Notes: generated by a model not told the origin, from the sequence alone. A stretch of DNA of 9,426 nt from Candidatus Proteinoplasmatales archaeon SG8-5 (GCA_001595885.1 LSSH01000108.1:1175-10600), one strand, 5' to 3'; positions 1 through 5,996 are shown, counted from the first letter of the stretch. Numbers and translations: made by a program.

Positions 1-1829
1 CCCCCCATGCCGAACATCAGTATAGGACCGAAGGACTGGTCCACCGAGAAGCCGAGAATGGTCTCCATCGCATCAGTCACCATCTCGGTGACGCTGACGC
101 CGTATATTCTTGCCCGAGGCATCCTTCTCCTCACTTCGGCCATGATGGATTCGTAGGCCACGGTCAATTCATGCTCGTCCTCAAGGTCCAGCCTCACGCA
201 TCCGAACTCGGTCTTGTGGATGATGTCAGGGGACAATATCTTCAGCACAACCGGGTATCCGATCTCCCCCGCCATCCCCAGGGCTTCGCTGAGATTCCTG
301 GCAACCCTGGTCTCGGGAAAGTCGAGGCCGGTCAATCTGAGGATCTCTGCGCAGTCGCTTTCCACCAGCTGGGTGAGACCCCTGTTCTGCGAATTCTCGA
401 TGATGTCGTGGACCGCCGCCATGTCGATGTCGAATTCCTCCGGGCTGCCGAAGTCGGTGTTCAGCCATCTCCACCTTTCGTAAAGGGCACCCATGGCCGA
501 CATGGCCAGATCAGGTGAATCGAAACAGGGGATCGAGTGGTCGTTCAGCAACTTAATGGCCTCATCGACACCGATACCTCCAATGAGTGAGAATGCCAGC
601 GGTTTGCTGCCTTTCCATTTCTCAACTACGTTGGCCACAGTTGCCGCGAACGCCGAGACATCCATTGTGGCCTGCGTGCAGTAAAGGCCCACAACGGAAG
701 GAATGCTCTCCTCTTTCAGTGCCGCCTCGAGGGATATGCCATACTGTTCAGTCCTTCCCTGGCCAGTGATGTCGATGGGATTCTTGGTGCTGCCGTACTG
801 GGGCATTGACGGCCTGAAGACCTCCTCGAGCAGGTTCGGATTGTCAAGCAGGGGTACGCCGTATTTCTCCGCCGAATCGGTCGCGATCACGCCCACGCCA
901 CCTCCGTTCGTCAATATGACGGTGCCTTCCTGGGCCGGAAGGGGCATATCCGCCAGTATCCTGATCCATGCGAAGGCGTCGTCCAATGAATCCGCCCTCA
1001 GGGCACCGGCCTGTTTGATGGCCGCGCCGAACACCTTGTCAGAGCCTGCTAAGGAACCTGTGTGCGACGCCGCTGCAAGCGCACCCCTGGCAGAGCTTCC
1101 TGATTTGATTATGATGATGGGCTTCCTCTTCGAGACCTCGGCCGCGAGCTCCATGAAATGGCGTCCGTCCTTGCACCCCTCCATGTAGATGAAGATGACG
1201 TGGGTCCTCTCGTCGTTCCCGAGGTAGGCCAGCGCTTCCCTTTCCGTGATGTCGGCCTCGTTTCCGATGCTGATGACGGCGGATAGCCCGATGTTCTCCG
1301 TCACCGACTTGCCCATTAAGGCCACTCCCAGCGCCCCGCTTTGGGAGATGAGGCCAACGTTTCCCGGCTTCACGTTGGGCGGGCCGAACGTCGCGTTCAT
1401 CTCGGCCGAGGCCGAATAAATGCCGAAGACGTTCGGACCCAGGGCCCTGGCCCCGTGCCTCTTTAATATCGCTCTTAATTCGTTCTCCAGGTCATGACGG
1501 CCCACCTCACCGAAACCGCTGGAAATGATTACGAACATCCTGGCGCCGTGCTCGCAAGCTTCCTCAATGACCTTGTTCACGATTGCGGCCGGAACCGCAA
1601 TTACCGTCAGGTCCGGCGGGTATGGCAGGTCGCCGATGGAGGGATAGCACTTGTCTCCAAGGACGGTTTCGTACTTCGGATTGATGGGATAAATATCTCC
1701 CCTGTAATTCGATAATTTGAGGTTGTGGACGATATCGTAACCTATGCTGTCCTTTATCGTGGAAGCACCGATGATGGCGACCGATTCCGGATTGAAAAGC
1801 TTCTCCAATCCAACGCTGGCTTCACCCAT
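1..1829 (-). CDS. ADP-forming acyl-CoA (acetyl-CoA) synthetase, fused alpha-beta, C-terminus cut by window edge
   Basis: This cytosolic enzyme converts acyl-CoA + ADP + Pi to acid + ATP + CoA; in archaea it conserves energy during peptide, sugar or acid fermentation. I translated 609 uninterrupted codons from the ATG at 1829 down to base 1. The N-terminus is a CoA-binding Rossmann domain (VAIIGAS, residues 17-23), followed by ligase-CoA domains (ISQSGALG, 161-168). The alpha catalytic-histidine loop is ASHTGSLAGSD (H256). A linker leads to the beta ATP-grasp part, with ILSPDIIHKTEFG (531-543) carrying the second phospho-histidine (H538). The residue after that motif is Cys544 where I recall the family usually having Gly. 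Fused members are about 690-710 aa, so roughly 80-100 residues lie beyond the edge. No clear Shine-Dalgarno precedes the ATG, and a TATA-like box sits about 26 nt upstream, so the mRNA is probably leaderless. The exact acyl substrate cannot be told. Confidence 0.93.
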   Translation of the reverse strand, partial: MGEASVGLEKLFNPESVAIIGASTIKDSIGYDIVHNLKLSNYRGDIYPINPKYETVLGDKCYPSIGDLPYPPDLTVIAVPAAIVNKVIEEACEHGARMFVIISSGFGEVGRHDLENELRAILKRHGARALGPNVFGIYSASAEMNATFGPPNVKPGNVGLISQSGALGVALMGKSVTENIGLSAVISIGNEADITEREALAYLGNDERTHVIFIYMEGCKDGRHFMELAAEVSKRKPIIIIKSGSSARGALAAASHTGSLAGSDKVFGAAIKQAGALRADSLDDAFAWIRILADMPLPAQEGTVILTNGGGVGVIATDSAEKYGVPLLDNPNLLEEVFRPSMPQYGSTKNPIDITGQGRTEQYGISLEAALKEESIPSVVGLYCTQATMDVSAFAATVANVVEKWKGSKPLAFSLIGGIGVDEAIKLLNDHSIPCFDSPDLAMSAMGALYERWRWLNTDFGSPEEFDIDMAAVHDIIENSQNRGLTQLVESDCAEILRLTGLDFPETRVARNLSEALGMAGEIGYPVVLKILSPDIIHKTEFGCVRLDLEDEHELTVAYESIMAEVRRRMPRARIYGVSVTEMVTDAMETILGFSVDQSFGPILMFGMG

Positions 1830-1850
1830 TGCCACATGATAAAACGTCAG

Positions 1851-1861
1851 ATGATAAAAAG
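1851..1861 (-). promoter_or_regulatory. TATA-like box for the acyl-CoA synthetase gene
   Basis: On the minus strand the sequence CTTTTTATCAT is centred near 1856. About 26 nt downstream falls at 1830, one base before the ATG at 1829, which predicts a leaderless transcript. The same T-run directly follows the terminator-like hairpin at 1864-1877, so it may do double duty. Confidence 0.45.
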
Positions 1862-1863
1862 AA

Positions 1864-1877
1864 AGCGCCGTCGCGCT
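1864..1877 (-). terminator. Hairpin plus T-run ending the tRNA-Ser locus transcript
   Basis: On the minus strand AGCGC-GACG-GCGCT forms a 5-bp stem with a 4-nt loop and is followed by TTCTTTTT. It lies 13 nt past the outer copy of the tRNA 3' end (1891) and before the acyl-CoA synthetase start. Archaeal termination mostly depends on the T-run, so the hairpin itself may be incidental. Confidence 0.35.
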
Positions 1878-1890
1878 ATCTAGATATTGT

Positions 1891-1902
1891 GCCGAGAGGG
1901 AG
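1891..1902 (-). repeat. 12-nt duplicate of the tRNA-Ser 3' end
   Basis: The plus-strand string gccgagagggag is identical to 2025-2036, which encodes the 3' acceptor strand and the 3' side of the T-stem of tRNA-Ser. The offset is 134 nt, in the same orientation. The rest of a tRNA T-arm (a GGGAG partner strand) is missing here, so this is a fragment and not a second tRNA. Confidence 0.75.
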
Positions 1903-1903
1903 G

Positions 1904-1972
1904 CCGCAGGTGAGGAAGAACGTTAGTAACCTGGTTCATCATCGAGGGTAAGGCCTGTTTTACTAACCAGGC
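1904..1972. repeat. Structured spacer, copy 2 (between the tRNA-Ser 3' end and its outer 3' fragment)
   Basis: In order on the plus strand it holds ccgcag (1904), gttcatc (1934), cgag (1943), cctgtt (1954) and aaccaggc (1965). The same five blocks occur in the same order at 2145-2207. Two perfect but mutually exclusive stems are possible: gttagtaa/ttactaac (1922-1929 with 1960-1967) and cctggtt/aaccagg (1930-1936 with 1965-1971). No coding potential is seen. Confidence 0.5.
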
Positions 1973-2008
1973 AATCAAAAAACTGGTCTCCCGGAGGTGC
2001 GAATCCCT

Positions 2009-2024
2009 TCAAACAAAACAAAGC
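2009..2024 (-). terminator. T-rich trailer just after tRNA-Ser
   Basis: On the minus strand the tRNA is followed by GCTTTGTTTTGTTTG, a broken T-run without a hairpin. Such T-rich trailers can terminate or attenuate archaeal transcription. Some read-through into the downstream copy 2 spacer is possible. Confidence 0.3.
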
Positions 2025-2108
2025 GCCGAGAGGGAGATTTGAACTCCCGAGGCGTAAACCGCCACAAGCTTTCCAGGCTTGCGCCCTACCAGGCTGAGCT
2101 ATCTCGGC
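2024..2108 (-). tRNA. tRNA-Ser (anticodon GGA)
   Basis: Read on the minus strand, the acceptor GCCGAGA pairs with TCTCGGC over 7 bp. The D-stem is GCTC/GGGC with a GG-containing D-loop. The anticodon stem is CAAGC/GCTTG with the 7-nt loop CTGGAAA, placing anticodon GGA at 2074-2072. A long variable arm GGCG-GTTTA-CGCC marks it as class II. The T-arm is GGGAG-TTCAAAT-CTCCC. The discriminator at 2024 is G, as expected for archaeal serine tRNAs. CCA is not encoded. The GGA anticodon reads UCC and UCU. I see no intron inside this copy. Its nearest upstream sequence (2109-2130) has no TATA-like box; the good one is 113 nt further up, at a partial copy of the tRNA 5' end, implying an unusually long 5' leader to be removed by RNase P. 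Confidence 0.95.
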
Positions 2109-2144
2109 ATTGCGATACTCCTGGTTACGAGGGCACAGGCGCCC

Positions 2145-2207
2145 CCGCAGATGAACTTGTTCATCGAGTCCGTGACCAATAACCTGTTATTGGTACCGGA
2201 ACCAGGC
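2145..2207. repeat. Structured spacer, copy 1 (between the outer tRNA 5' fragment and tRNA-Ser)
   Basis: It contains the same ordered blocks as 1904-1972: ccgcag (2145), gttcatc (2159), cgag (2165), cctgtt (2183) and aaccaggc (2200). Short perfect inverted repeats lie at 2150-2165 (gatgaac/gttcatc) and 2176-2193 (ccaataac/gttattgg). A further stem at 2129-2146 works only on the minus strand, using a G-U pair (GGGGGC/GCCCTC). The segment can be closed by cctggtt (2120-2126) with aaccagg (2200-2206). It looks like a multi-hairpin RNA leader, not a gene. Confidence 0.5.
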
Positions 2208-2221
2208 TGAGCTATCTCGGC
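2201..2221 (-). repeat. 21-nt duplicate of the tRNA-Ser 5' end
   Basis: It is identical over 21 nt to 2088-2108, the acceptor 5' strand through the D-loop GGT of tRNA-Ser, in the same orientation with an offset of 113 nt. The copy stops in the D-loop and is followed by unrelated structured sequence, so it is not a second tRNA. Confidence 0.85.
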
Positions 2222-2243
2222 CCATACTGGTGATTTAAGGTTG

Positions 2244-2251
2244 GTATTTAG
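2244..2251 (-). promoter_or_regulatory. TATA-like box for the tRNA-Ser locus
   Basis: The minus-strand sequence CTAAATAC is centred near 2247. A start 26 nt downstream falls at about 2221-2222, exactly the first base of the outer 5' tRNA fragment and not of the intact tRNA at 2108. The intergenic stretch 2222-2310 therefore holds this promoter and the divergent one for the HTH gene. Confidence 0.45.
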
Positions 2252-2273
2252 TTTTGTCGTTGAATGTAATCAG

Positions 2274-2282
2274 GTTTATATC
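2274..2282 (+). promoter_or_regulatory. TATA-like box for the HTH-trm56-HD cluster
   Basis: The sequence gtttatatc is centred near 2278. The predicted start about 26 nt downstream is near 2304, giving a 5' leader of only a few bases before the ATG at 2311. This favours 2311 over the upstream in-frame ATG at 2254, which lies before the box. Confidence 0.5.
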
Positions 2283-2310
2283 GATTGAAAGCATTACCGG
2301 TACGGTTTGT

Positions 2311-2817
2311 ATGAACCGGATCAAGGTCGTTAACGATCCTTCGGAGCTGGTCTCTGTTTTTAGGGCCGTTGACACGGACATCAAGCGACAGGTGTTCAAG
2401 GAGGTGTCGACTGGCTGGAAGACCGGGAAGGAGATAGAAGAGAAGTTCGGCACCGAAGGGAGGCAGGCCCTGAGGCTTTTCAATAAGATGAAGTTGGTCG
2501 AGACGAGGTGGCAGAAGCCGGAGGAAGGCTCTCCAGAGAAGCCGGTAAAGGCCTATCACACGTATTATTCATCCTTCCATATCAACACTTCCTGCTCGGT
2601 CTACGAGATCAGCGACGTGATATCGGTCGCCGGGATGCTGGACAAGGATTTCAAGAAGATTGAGGCCAAGATATTGAAGATGATAGGCGACGAGGGGATG
2701 TTCGCGGGCGACGTCGCCGAATCGCTGGAGGTCTCGCCAACAATGCTGAAGTGCCTTGTCAAGCGTTCGTCGAAATTCGATTACCGCGGTCACAGAATCG
2801 AAAAATATAATGAGTGA
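2311..2817 (+). CDS. Two-HTH archaeal transcriptional regulator (ArsR-like)
   Basis: The 168-aa protein is a probable DNA-binding regulator of a kind I recognise as widespread in euryarchaea next to trm56, though I know no defined target. The N-terminal winged-helix-like segment covers about residues 15-65 (DTDIKRQVFKEV, then EIEEKFG and RLFNKMKLVETRW). A middle segment (82-100, YHTYYSSFHINTSCSVYEI) is the most family-like part. A second HTH spans about 120-155 (AKILKMIGDEGMFAGDVAE, then VSPTMLKCLVKRSS). There is no membrane segment and no metal-binding cysteine pair of classical ArsR. I chose the ATG at 2311 because the TATA-like box lies just upstream and the earlier ATG (2254) precedes it. 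The next gene starts 20 nt after the stop, so co-transcription with trm56 is likely. Autoregulation is possible but not shown. Confidence 0.75.
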   Translation: MNRIKVVNDPSELVSVFRAVDTDIKRQVFKEVSTGWKTGKEIEEKFGTEGRQALRLFNKMKLVETRWQKPEEGSPEKPVKAYHTYYSSFHINTSCSVYEISDVISVAGMLDKDFKKIEAKILKMIGDEGMFAGDVAESLEVSPTMLKCLVKRSSKFDYRGHRIEKYNE

Positions 2818-2825
2818 TTCCTCTT

Positions 2826-2833
2826 GGGGGAGA
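2826..2833 (+). promoter_or_regulatory. Shine-Dalgarno deciding the trm56 start
   Basis: The purine run gggggaga sits just before the ATG at 2837. It supports that start over the in-frame ATGs at 2756 and 2810, which lack such a site and overlap the HTH gene. Confidence 0.55.
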
Positions 2834-2836
2834 TGC

Positions 2837-3343
2837 ATGATCGCAGTCTTGAGGATAGGCCACAGGCCCGACAGGGACAAGCGCATAACAACACACGTGG
2901 CCCTTGTTGCCAGGGCATTCGGCGCAGGCCAGGTGCTCATCGACGAGAAGGATTCTGAGCTCGAAGATAACCTGAAGGGAGTGTGCGATAAGTTCGGAGG
3001 GCCGTTCGACGTCGTCACTGGTGTCAAGTGGCGGAACGTGCTCGACGATTGGCCGGGCCAGACGGTTCATCTGACAATGTACGGCGAGGAGATCGAGAAG
3101 GGCATTGATAAACTGAGCCCAGACAAGGATATTCTCATAGTGGTCGGTGCCGAGAAGGTTCCGCGCGAGGTTTACGATAAGGCAGATTACAACATCTCTG
3201 TGGGGAACCAACCTCATTCGGAGGTCGCCGCGCTGGCTGTCTTCCTCTATAGGCTCTTTGAAGGCGATCCGTTCAAGGATTTCGAAGGCGGCCAGATGAG
3301 GATCCTGCCATGTGAGAGGGGCAAGAATGTGGAGGAGAGATGA
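2837..3343 (+). CDS. trm56: tRNA (cytidine(56)-2'-O)-methyltransferase Trm56
   Basis: This 168-aa SPOUT-family enzyme uses S-adenosylmethionine to methylate the 2'-OH of C56 in the tRNA T-loop, stabilising the tRNA elbow. It is found in nearly all archaea. Family signatures are IGHRPDRDKRITTHVALVAR (7-26), DILIVVGAEKVP (98-109, knotted SAM-binding region) and DYNISVGNQPHSEVAALAVF (118-137). Length and ends fit the family if translation begins at MIAVLRIGH, which aligns with the usual N-terminus and has a Shine-Dalgarno directly upstream. The stop codon overlaps the ATG of the HD gene by 4 nt (ATGA), so the two are translationally coupled. A tRNA-Ser gene lies about 730 nt upstream on the other strand; as a near-universal C56 tRNA it would be one of many substrates. 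Confidence 0.93.
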   Translation: MIAVLRIGHRPDRDKRITTHVALVARAFGAGQVLIDEKDSELEDNLKGVCDKFGGPFDVVTGVKWRNVLDDWPGQTVHLTMYGEEIEKGIDKLSPDKDILIVVGAEKVPREVYDKADYNISVGNQPHSEVAALAVFLYRLFEGDPFKDFEGGQMRILPCERGKNVEER

Positions 3344-3885
3344 GCGCGCTGCCGAGTAGAGGCGAGTGCCTGGCCCTGTTGAGGGAGGCCGGCTGCTCCC
3401 CAGAGGTCATCGAGCATTGTCTTGCGGTGGAAGCCTTCGCCGTCGGCATCGCCGAGAGGTGCCCCAAGGACACGGCCACGGTTGAACTTGTTAGCCGCGG
3501 CGCCCTCCTGCACGACATCGGTCGAGGGGTCACGCACGGCATCGGGCATGCAGTCGAAGGTTCCGACCTCATCCGGGAGAAAGGGCTCGACGAGAGACTG
3601 GCCCTCATTGTGGAGAGGCACATAGGGGCCGGCCTTTCCCCAGAAGAGGCTGTCGCGCAGGGGTTACCTCCGAGGAGTTATATGCCGGTTACGCTCGAGG
3701 AGAAGATCATAGCCCATTCAGACAACCTCGTGGGGGAGAGGGAGCACGCGGCCATCAGGATGCCGTTGGCAGAGGCCGTTGAAAAGGCAAGGGCGAGGGG
3801 GCTGGATGCGCTGGCGGAGCGGATGACCGAGCTTCATTATGAGCTAAGCCAGATGTGCGGAGTCAACCTGGACGAAATCGAGTAG
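3340..3885 (+). CDS. HD-domain phosphohydrolase (TIGR00295-like)
   Basis: This 181-aa soluble HD-superfamily protein is probably a metal-dependent phosphohydrolase acting on a nucleotide or similar phosphoester; its substrate is unknown. Metal-ligand candidates appear in order: H26 (EHCLAVE), the H58-D59 doublet in GALLHDIGRG, H66 and H70 (THGIGHAVEG), H94 (VERHIGAGLS) and D128 (IIAHSDNLVGERE). The region LPPRSYMPVTLEEKIIAHSD (109-128) matches my memory of the archaeal TIGR00295 family, which is close to this length. The ATG overlaps the trm56 stop as ATGA, and a purine-rich ggaggaga lies just upstream, so expression is coupled to Trm56. This linkage hints at, but does not prove, a role connected to RNA or nucleotide metabolism. 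Confidence 0.85.
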   Translation: MSALPSRGECLALLREAGCSPEVIEHCLAVEAFAVGIAERCPKDTATVELVSRGALLHDIGRGVTHGIGHAVEGSDLIREKGLDERLALIVERHIGAGLSPEEAVAQGLPPRSYMPVTLEEKIIAHSDNLVGEREHAAIRMPLAEAVEKARARGLDALAERMTELHYELSQMCGVNLDEIE

Positions 3886-3894
3886 ATTCACCAA

Positions 3895-3903
3895 CCTTAT
3901 ATA
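3895..3903 (+). promoter_or_regulatory. TATA-like box for DNA ligase
   Basis: The sequence ccttatata is centred near 3899, and 26 nt downstream is about 3925, two bases from the ATG at 3927. This predicts a leaderless mRNA and rejects the earlier in-frame ATG at 3855, which lies inside the HD gene. Confidence 0.6.
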
Positions 3904-3926
3904 GCCTCAAACCGTTACATTCGGCA

Positions 3927-5684
3927 ATGGATTACATGACACTGGCCAAGGCCTATGAGAGCATAGGGGCCACGAGCAAGAGGTTGGAGATGACAGACCT
4001 TCTCGTCGAGCTTCTGCTCAAGACCCCGAAGAACGAGGTCGAGATGGTCGTATACCTGACCCAGGGGAAGGTGGCGCCCGATTTCAAGGGCATAGAGCTG
4101 GGCCTCGCGGAGAAGCTTGCCTTGAAGGCCATATACGAGGGCACGCGCGTCGACGAGGCGAAGATCAACGAGTGGTGGATCAAGGATGGCGACCTCGGCT
4201 CCGTGGCCTTCCAGGCGGTCAGCGAGAAGAAGCAGACTTCACTCTTCACCGAGAGTCTGAACGTCACGACGGTGTTCGATTCGCTCCTGAACATCGCAAA
4301 GGCCTCCGGCAGCGGCTCCCAGGAACTGAAGATGAAGCTGTTCGCCAAGCTGCTGCACGATTCCAGCCCGGTCGAGGCAAAGTACATTGCCAGGACTATG
4401 GCGGGTAAACTCCGCCTGGGCATCGCCGACATGACCATCGTGGACGCGCTGGCCGTGACCTACGCAGGGAAGGAGGACAGGGATGCTGTCGAGAGGGCAT
4501 ATAACACATGTTCTGACCTGGGCAGGGTGGCCGGGCTGCTTGCGACCAAGGGCCTGGGAGGCCTCTCAGAGGTCAAGCTGGAGGTGGGGGTTCCCCTCAG
4601 GGCCATGCTGTGCGAGCGCCTGACCAGCATCGGGGAGATCATCGGGAAGCTCGGTGGAGAGTGCGCCTTCGAGTACAAGTACGACGGACTTCGGATCCAG
4701 GCCCACATCAGGGACGGCCACATAGACCTCTTCACGAGACAGCTGGAGAAGGTCACAGACCAGTTCCCCGACATCGTCAACATGCTTGCGGGGGCCTTCA
4801 AGGGCAAGGAGGGCGTGGTCGAGGGCGAATGCGTTCCAGTGGACGTCAACACCGGCGAGATGCTGCCCTTCCAGACGGTAAGCCGCAGGCGGGGCAGGAA
4901 GTTCGAGCTGACCTCGGCCGTGAACGAGTTCCCGGTGATGCTGTATCTGTTCGATTGTCTATTTCTGGATGACCGGGACCTGACACACACCCCCTATCCG
5001 AACAGGAGGGCCGAATTGGCCGCCTGCATATCGGAGACTGAGAGGGTGAAGGTTTCTGAATCCATGACGACCGGAGACGCTGCTGATGCCGAGGGGTTCT
5101 TCGACCAGGCCATTGAGCGCGGCGCGGAGGGCATCATCGCCAAGTCGGTGGCCGACGATTCGTTCTACCGGGCCGGTTCAAGAGGCTGGCAGTGGATCAA
5201 GTTCAAGCGGGATTACAGGTCCGAGATGTCCGACACCGTTGACCTCGTCGCGGTCGGCGGTTTTGCAGGAAGGGGCAGGCGCGCCGGAGCCTACGGCGCG
5301 CTGTTGATGGCCACGTACAACAGGGAGGAGGACAGGTTCGAGACGGTAACCAAGCTGGGCAGCGGGTTCGACGACGACATGCTGGCTGCACTTCCCGGCC
5401 TGCTGGACGACCACAGGCTCGATAAGGCGGACAGGCGTGTCTGCTCGGAAATGAAACCGGATCACTGGTTCGCGCCATCGCTGGTCCTGGAGGTCAGGGG
5501 AGCCGAGATCACGTTGTCGCCGATTCACACGTGCGGTTTCGGGGTCGTCCGTGAGGGCGCCGGTCTGGCCATTCGCTTCCCCAGGTACACGGGCCGGATC
5601 AGGGAGGACAAGGCTCCGGAGGACGCCACCTCCACCGATGAAGTGTTGGCAATGTATAACCTGCAATTGAAGAAATTAAGTTAG
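3927..5684 (+). CDS. lig: ATP-dependent DNA ligase
   Basis: This enzyme seals nicks during Okazaki-fragment joining and repair, by ligase adenylylation, transfer of AMP to the 5'-phosphate, and phosphodiester formation. The 585-aa length fits archaeal replicative ligases. Domains in order: an N-terminal DNA-binding domain (1-230, with MTDLLVELLLKTPKNEVEMV); the nucleotidyltransferase core with motif I EYKYDGLR, nucleophile Lys251; motif III LFTRQLEKVTDQFPD (268-282); VEGECV (298-303); LYLFDCLFLD (339-348); motif IV EGIIAKS (401-407); motif V WIKFKRD (423-429); and a C-terminal OB domain ending with motif VI RFPRYTGRIREDKAPEDA (550-567). All key residues are present. The start follows from the TATA spacing; a second ATG at 3936 is possible. 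A PCNA-binding motif is not obvious. Transcription appears independent of the upstream operon although only 41 nt separate them. Confidence 0.96.
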   Translation: MDYMTLAKAYESIGATSKRLEMTDLLVELLLKTPKNEVEMVVYLTQGKVAPDFKGIELGLAEKLALKAIYEGTRVDEAKINEWWIKDGDLGSVAFQAVSEKKQTSLFTESLNVTTVFDSLLNIAKASGSGSQELKMKLFAKLLHDSSPVEAKYIARTMAGKLRLGIADMTIVDALAVTYAGKEDRDAVERAYNTCSDLGRVAGLLATKGLGGLSEVKLEVGVPLRAMLCERLTSIGEIIGKLGGECAFEYKYDGLRIQAHIRDGHIDLFTRQLEKVTDQFPDIVNMLAGAFKGKEGVVEGECVPVDVNTGEMLPFQTVSRRRGRKFELTSAVNEFPVMLYLFDCLFLDDRDLTHTPYPNRRAELAACISETERVKVSESMTTGDAADAEGFFDQAIERGAEGIIAKSVADDSFYRAGSRGWQWIKFKRDYRSEMSDTVDLVAVGGFAGRGRRAGAYGALLMATYNREEDRFETVTKLGSGFDDDMLAALPGLLDDHRLDKADRRVCSEMKPDHWFAPSLVLEVRGAEITLSPIHTCGFGVVREGAGLAIRFPRYTGRIREDKAPEDATSTDEVLAMYNLQLKKLS

Positions 5685-5691
5685 GAAAGTG

Positions 5692-5706
5692 TGATGCCTG
5701 GCATCA
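5692..5706. terminator. Short palindrome between convergent genes
   Basis: The sequence tgatgcc-t-ggcatca is a perfect inverted repeat in the 36-nt gap between the ligase stop and the end of the convergent membrane-protein gene. It could form a small hairpin in either transcript. There is no strong T-run, so a terminator role is weakly supported. Confidence 0.25.
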
Positions 5707-5720
5707 TTGGACGATCCGCT

Positions 5721-5996
5721 TCATTCCGCTTCGGGTTTCTTGCCCCATTTGGTAATCATCAGTATGAGGATGACCATGACGACCGTTATGACGATGGCCA
5801 CGATGCCGAAGATGGCCCAACCTACCCAGGGGTCCGCCGTGCTCGTCTCAGAGACCGGATAGATATTGGCCAGGTCCAGCCCGGCCATGATGAACTCCTT
5901 CCAAATCAGAGCTATAACAAAACCGAAGGCCGCCGCCATTGCCACGGCGATAGCGTCTTTGATATCGATCCTCGAAATCTTCTTTTCTTCCGCCAA
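5721..5996 (-). CDS. Small two-helix membrane protein, DUF5654-like
   Basis: The predicted 91-aa integral membrane protein has a short charged N-terminus (AEEKKISRIDIKD). TM1 is about residues 13-31 (AIAVAMAAAFGFVIALIW). A roughly 25-residue loop (KEFIMAGLDLANIYPVSETS) follows, then TM2 at about 58-81 (VGWAIFGIVAIVITVVMVIL) and a lysine-rich tail KWGKKPEAE. The AAFGFVIALIWKEFI segment resembles archaeal DUF5654 proteins, whose function is unknown to me. No ATG fits. A TTG at 5996 has an excellent Shine-Dalgarno (GGAGGTG, 6009-6003) 6 nt upstream and a TATA box at the right distance, so I chose it; GTG at 6005 would overlap the Shine-Dalgarno. The long upstream open frame (to 6236) is shadow sequence of the methyltransferase gene. 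It is divergent from the methyltransferase, with 84 nt between starts. Confidence 0.7.
   Translation of the reverse strand: MAEEKKISRIDIKDAIAVAMAAAFGFVIALIWKEFIMAGLDLANIYPVSETSTADPWVGWAIFGIVAIVITVVMVILILMITKWGKKPEAE

Noticed and set aside
171..1715. Several plus-strand open frames opposite the acyl-CoA synthetase
   Set aside because: The minus-strand frame is uninterrupted for 609 codons with clear family motifs; the plus-strand frames are shorter, lack motifs and have no start signals.
1935..1942. Minus-strand GATGATGA resembling box C of a C/D guide RNA
   Set aside because: No CTGA box D is found at a suitable distance downstream on the minus strand, and the string lies in one of the repeated blocks.
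1997..2182. Plus-strand open frame of 61 codons
   Set aside because: It runs through the tRNA-Ser gene and the hairpin-rich leader, so it is a chance open frame.
1891..2221. SRP (7S) RNA or RNase P RNA
   Set aside because: Length and paired ends invite the idea, but I see neither the SRP helix-8 GGAA/GCAGCC-type core nor the RNase P conserved regions, and an intact tRNA lies in the middle.
1891..2221. Additional complete tRNA genes in the outer fragments
   Set aside because: Neither outer fragment has an anticodon arm with a 7-nt loop or a matching T-arm.
2254..2310. Upstream ATG extension of the HTH regulator
   Set aside because: The ATG at 2254 precedes the TATA-like box at 2274-2282, and the extension has no family-like residues.
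3855..3926. 24-residue N-terminal extension of DNA ligase
   Set aside because: It lies mainly inside the HD gene and upstream of the TATA box at 3895-3903; family members start near MDYMTLAKAYESIG.
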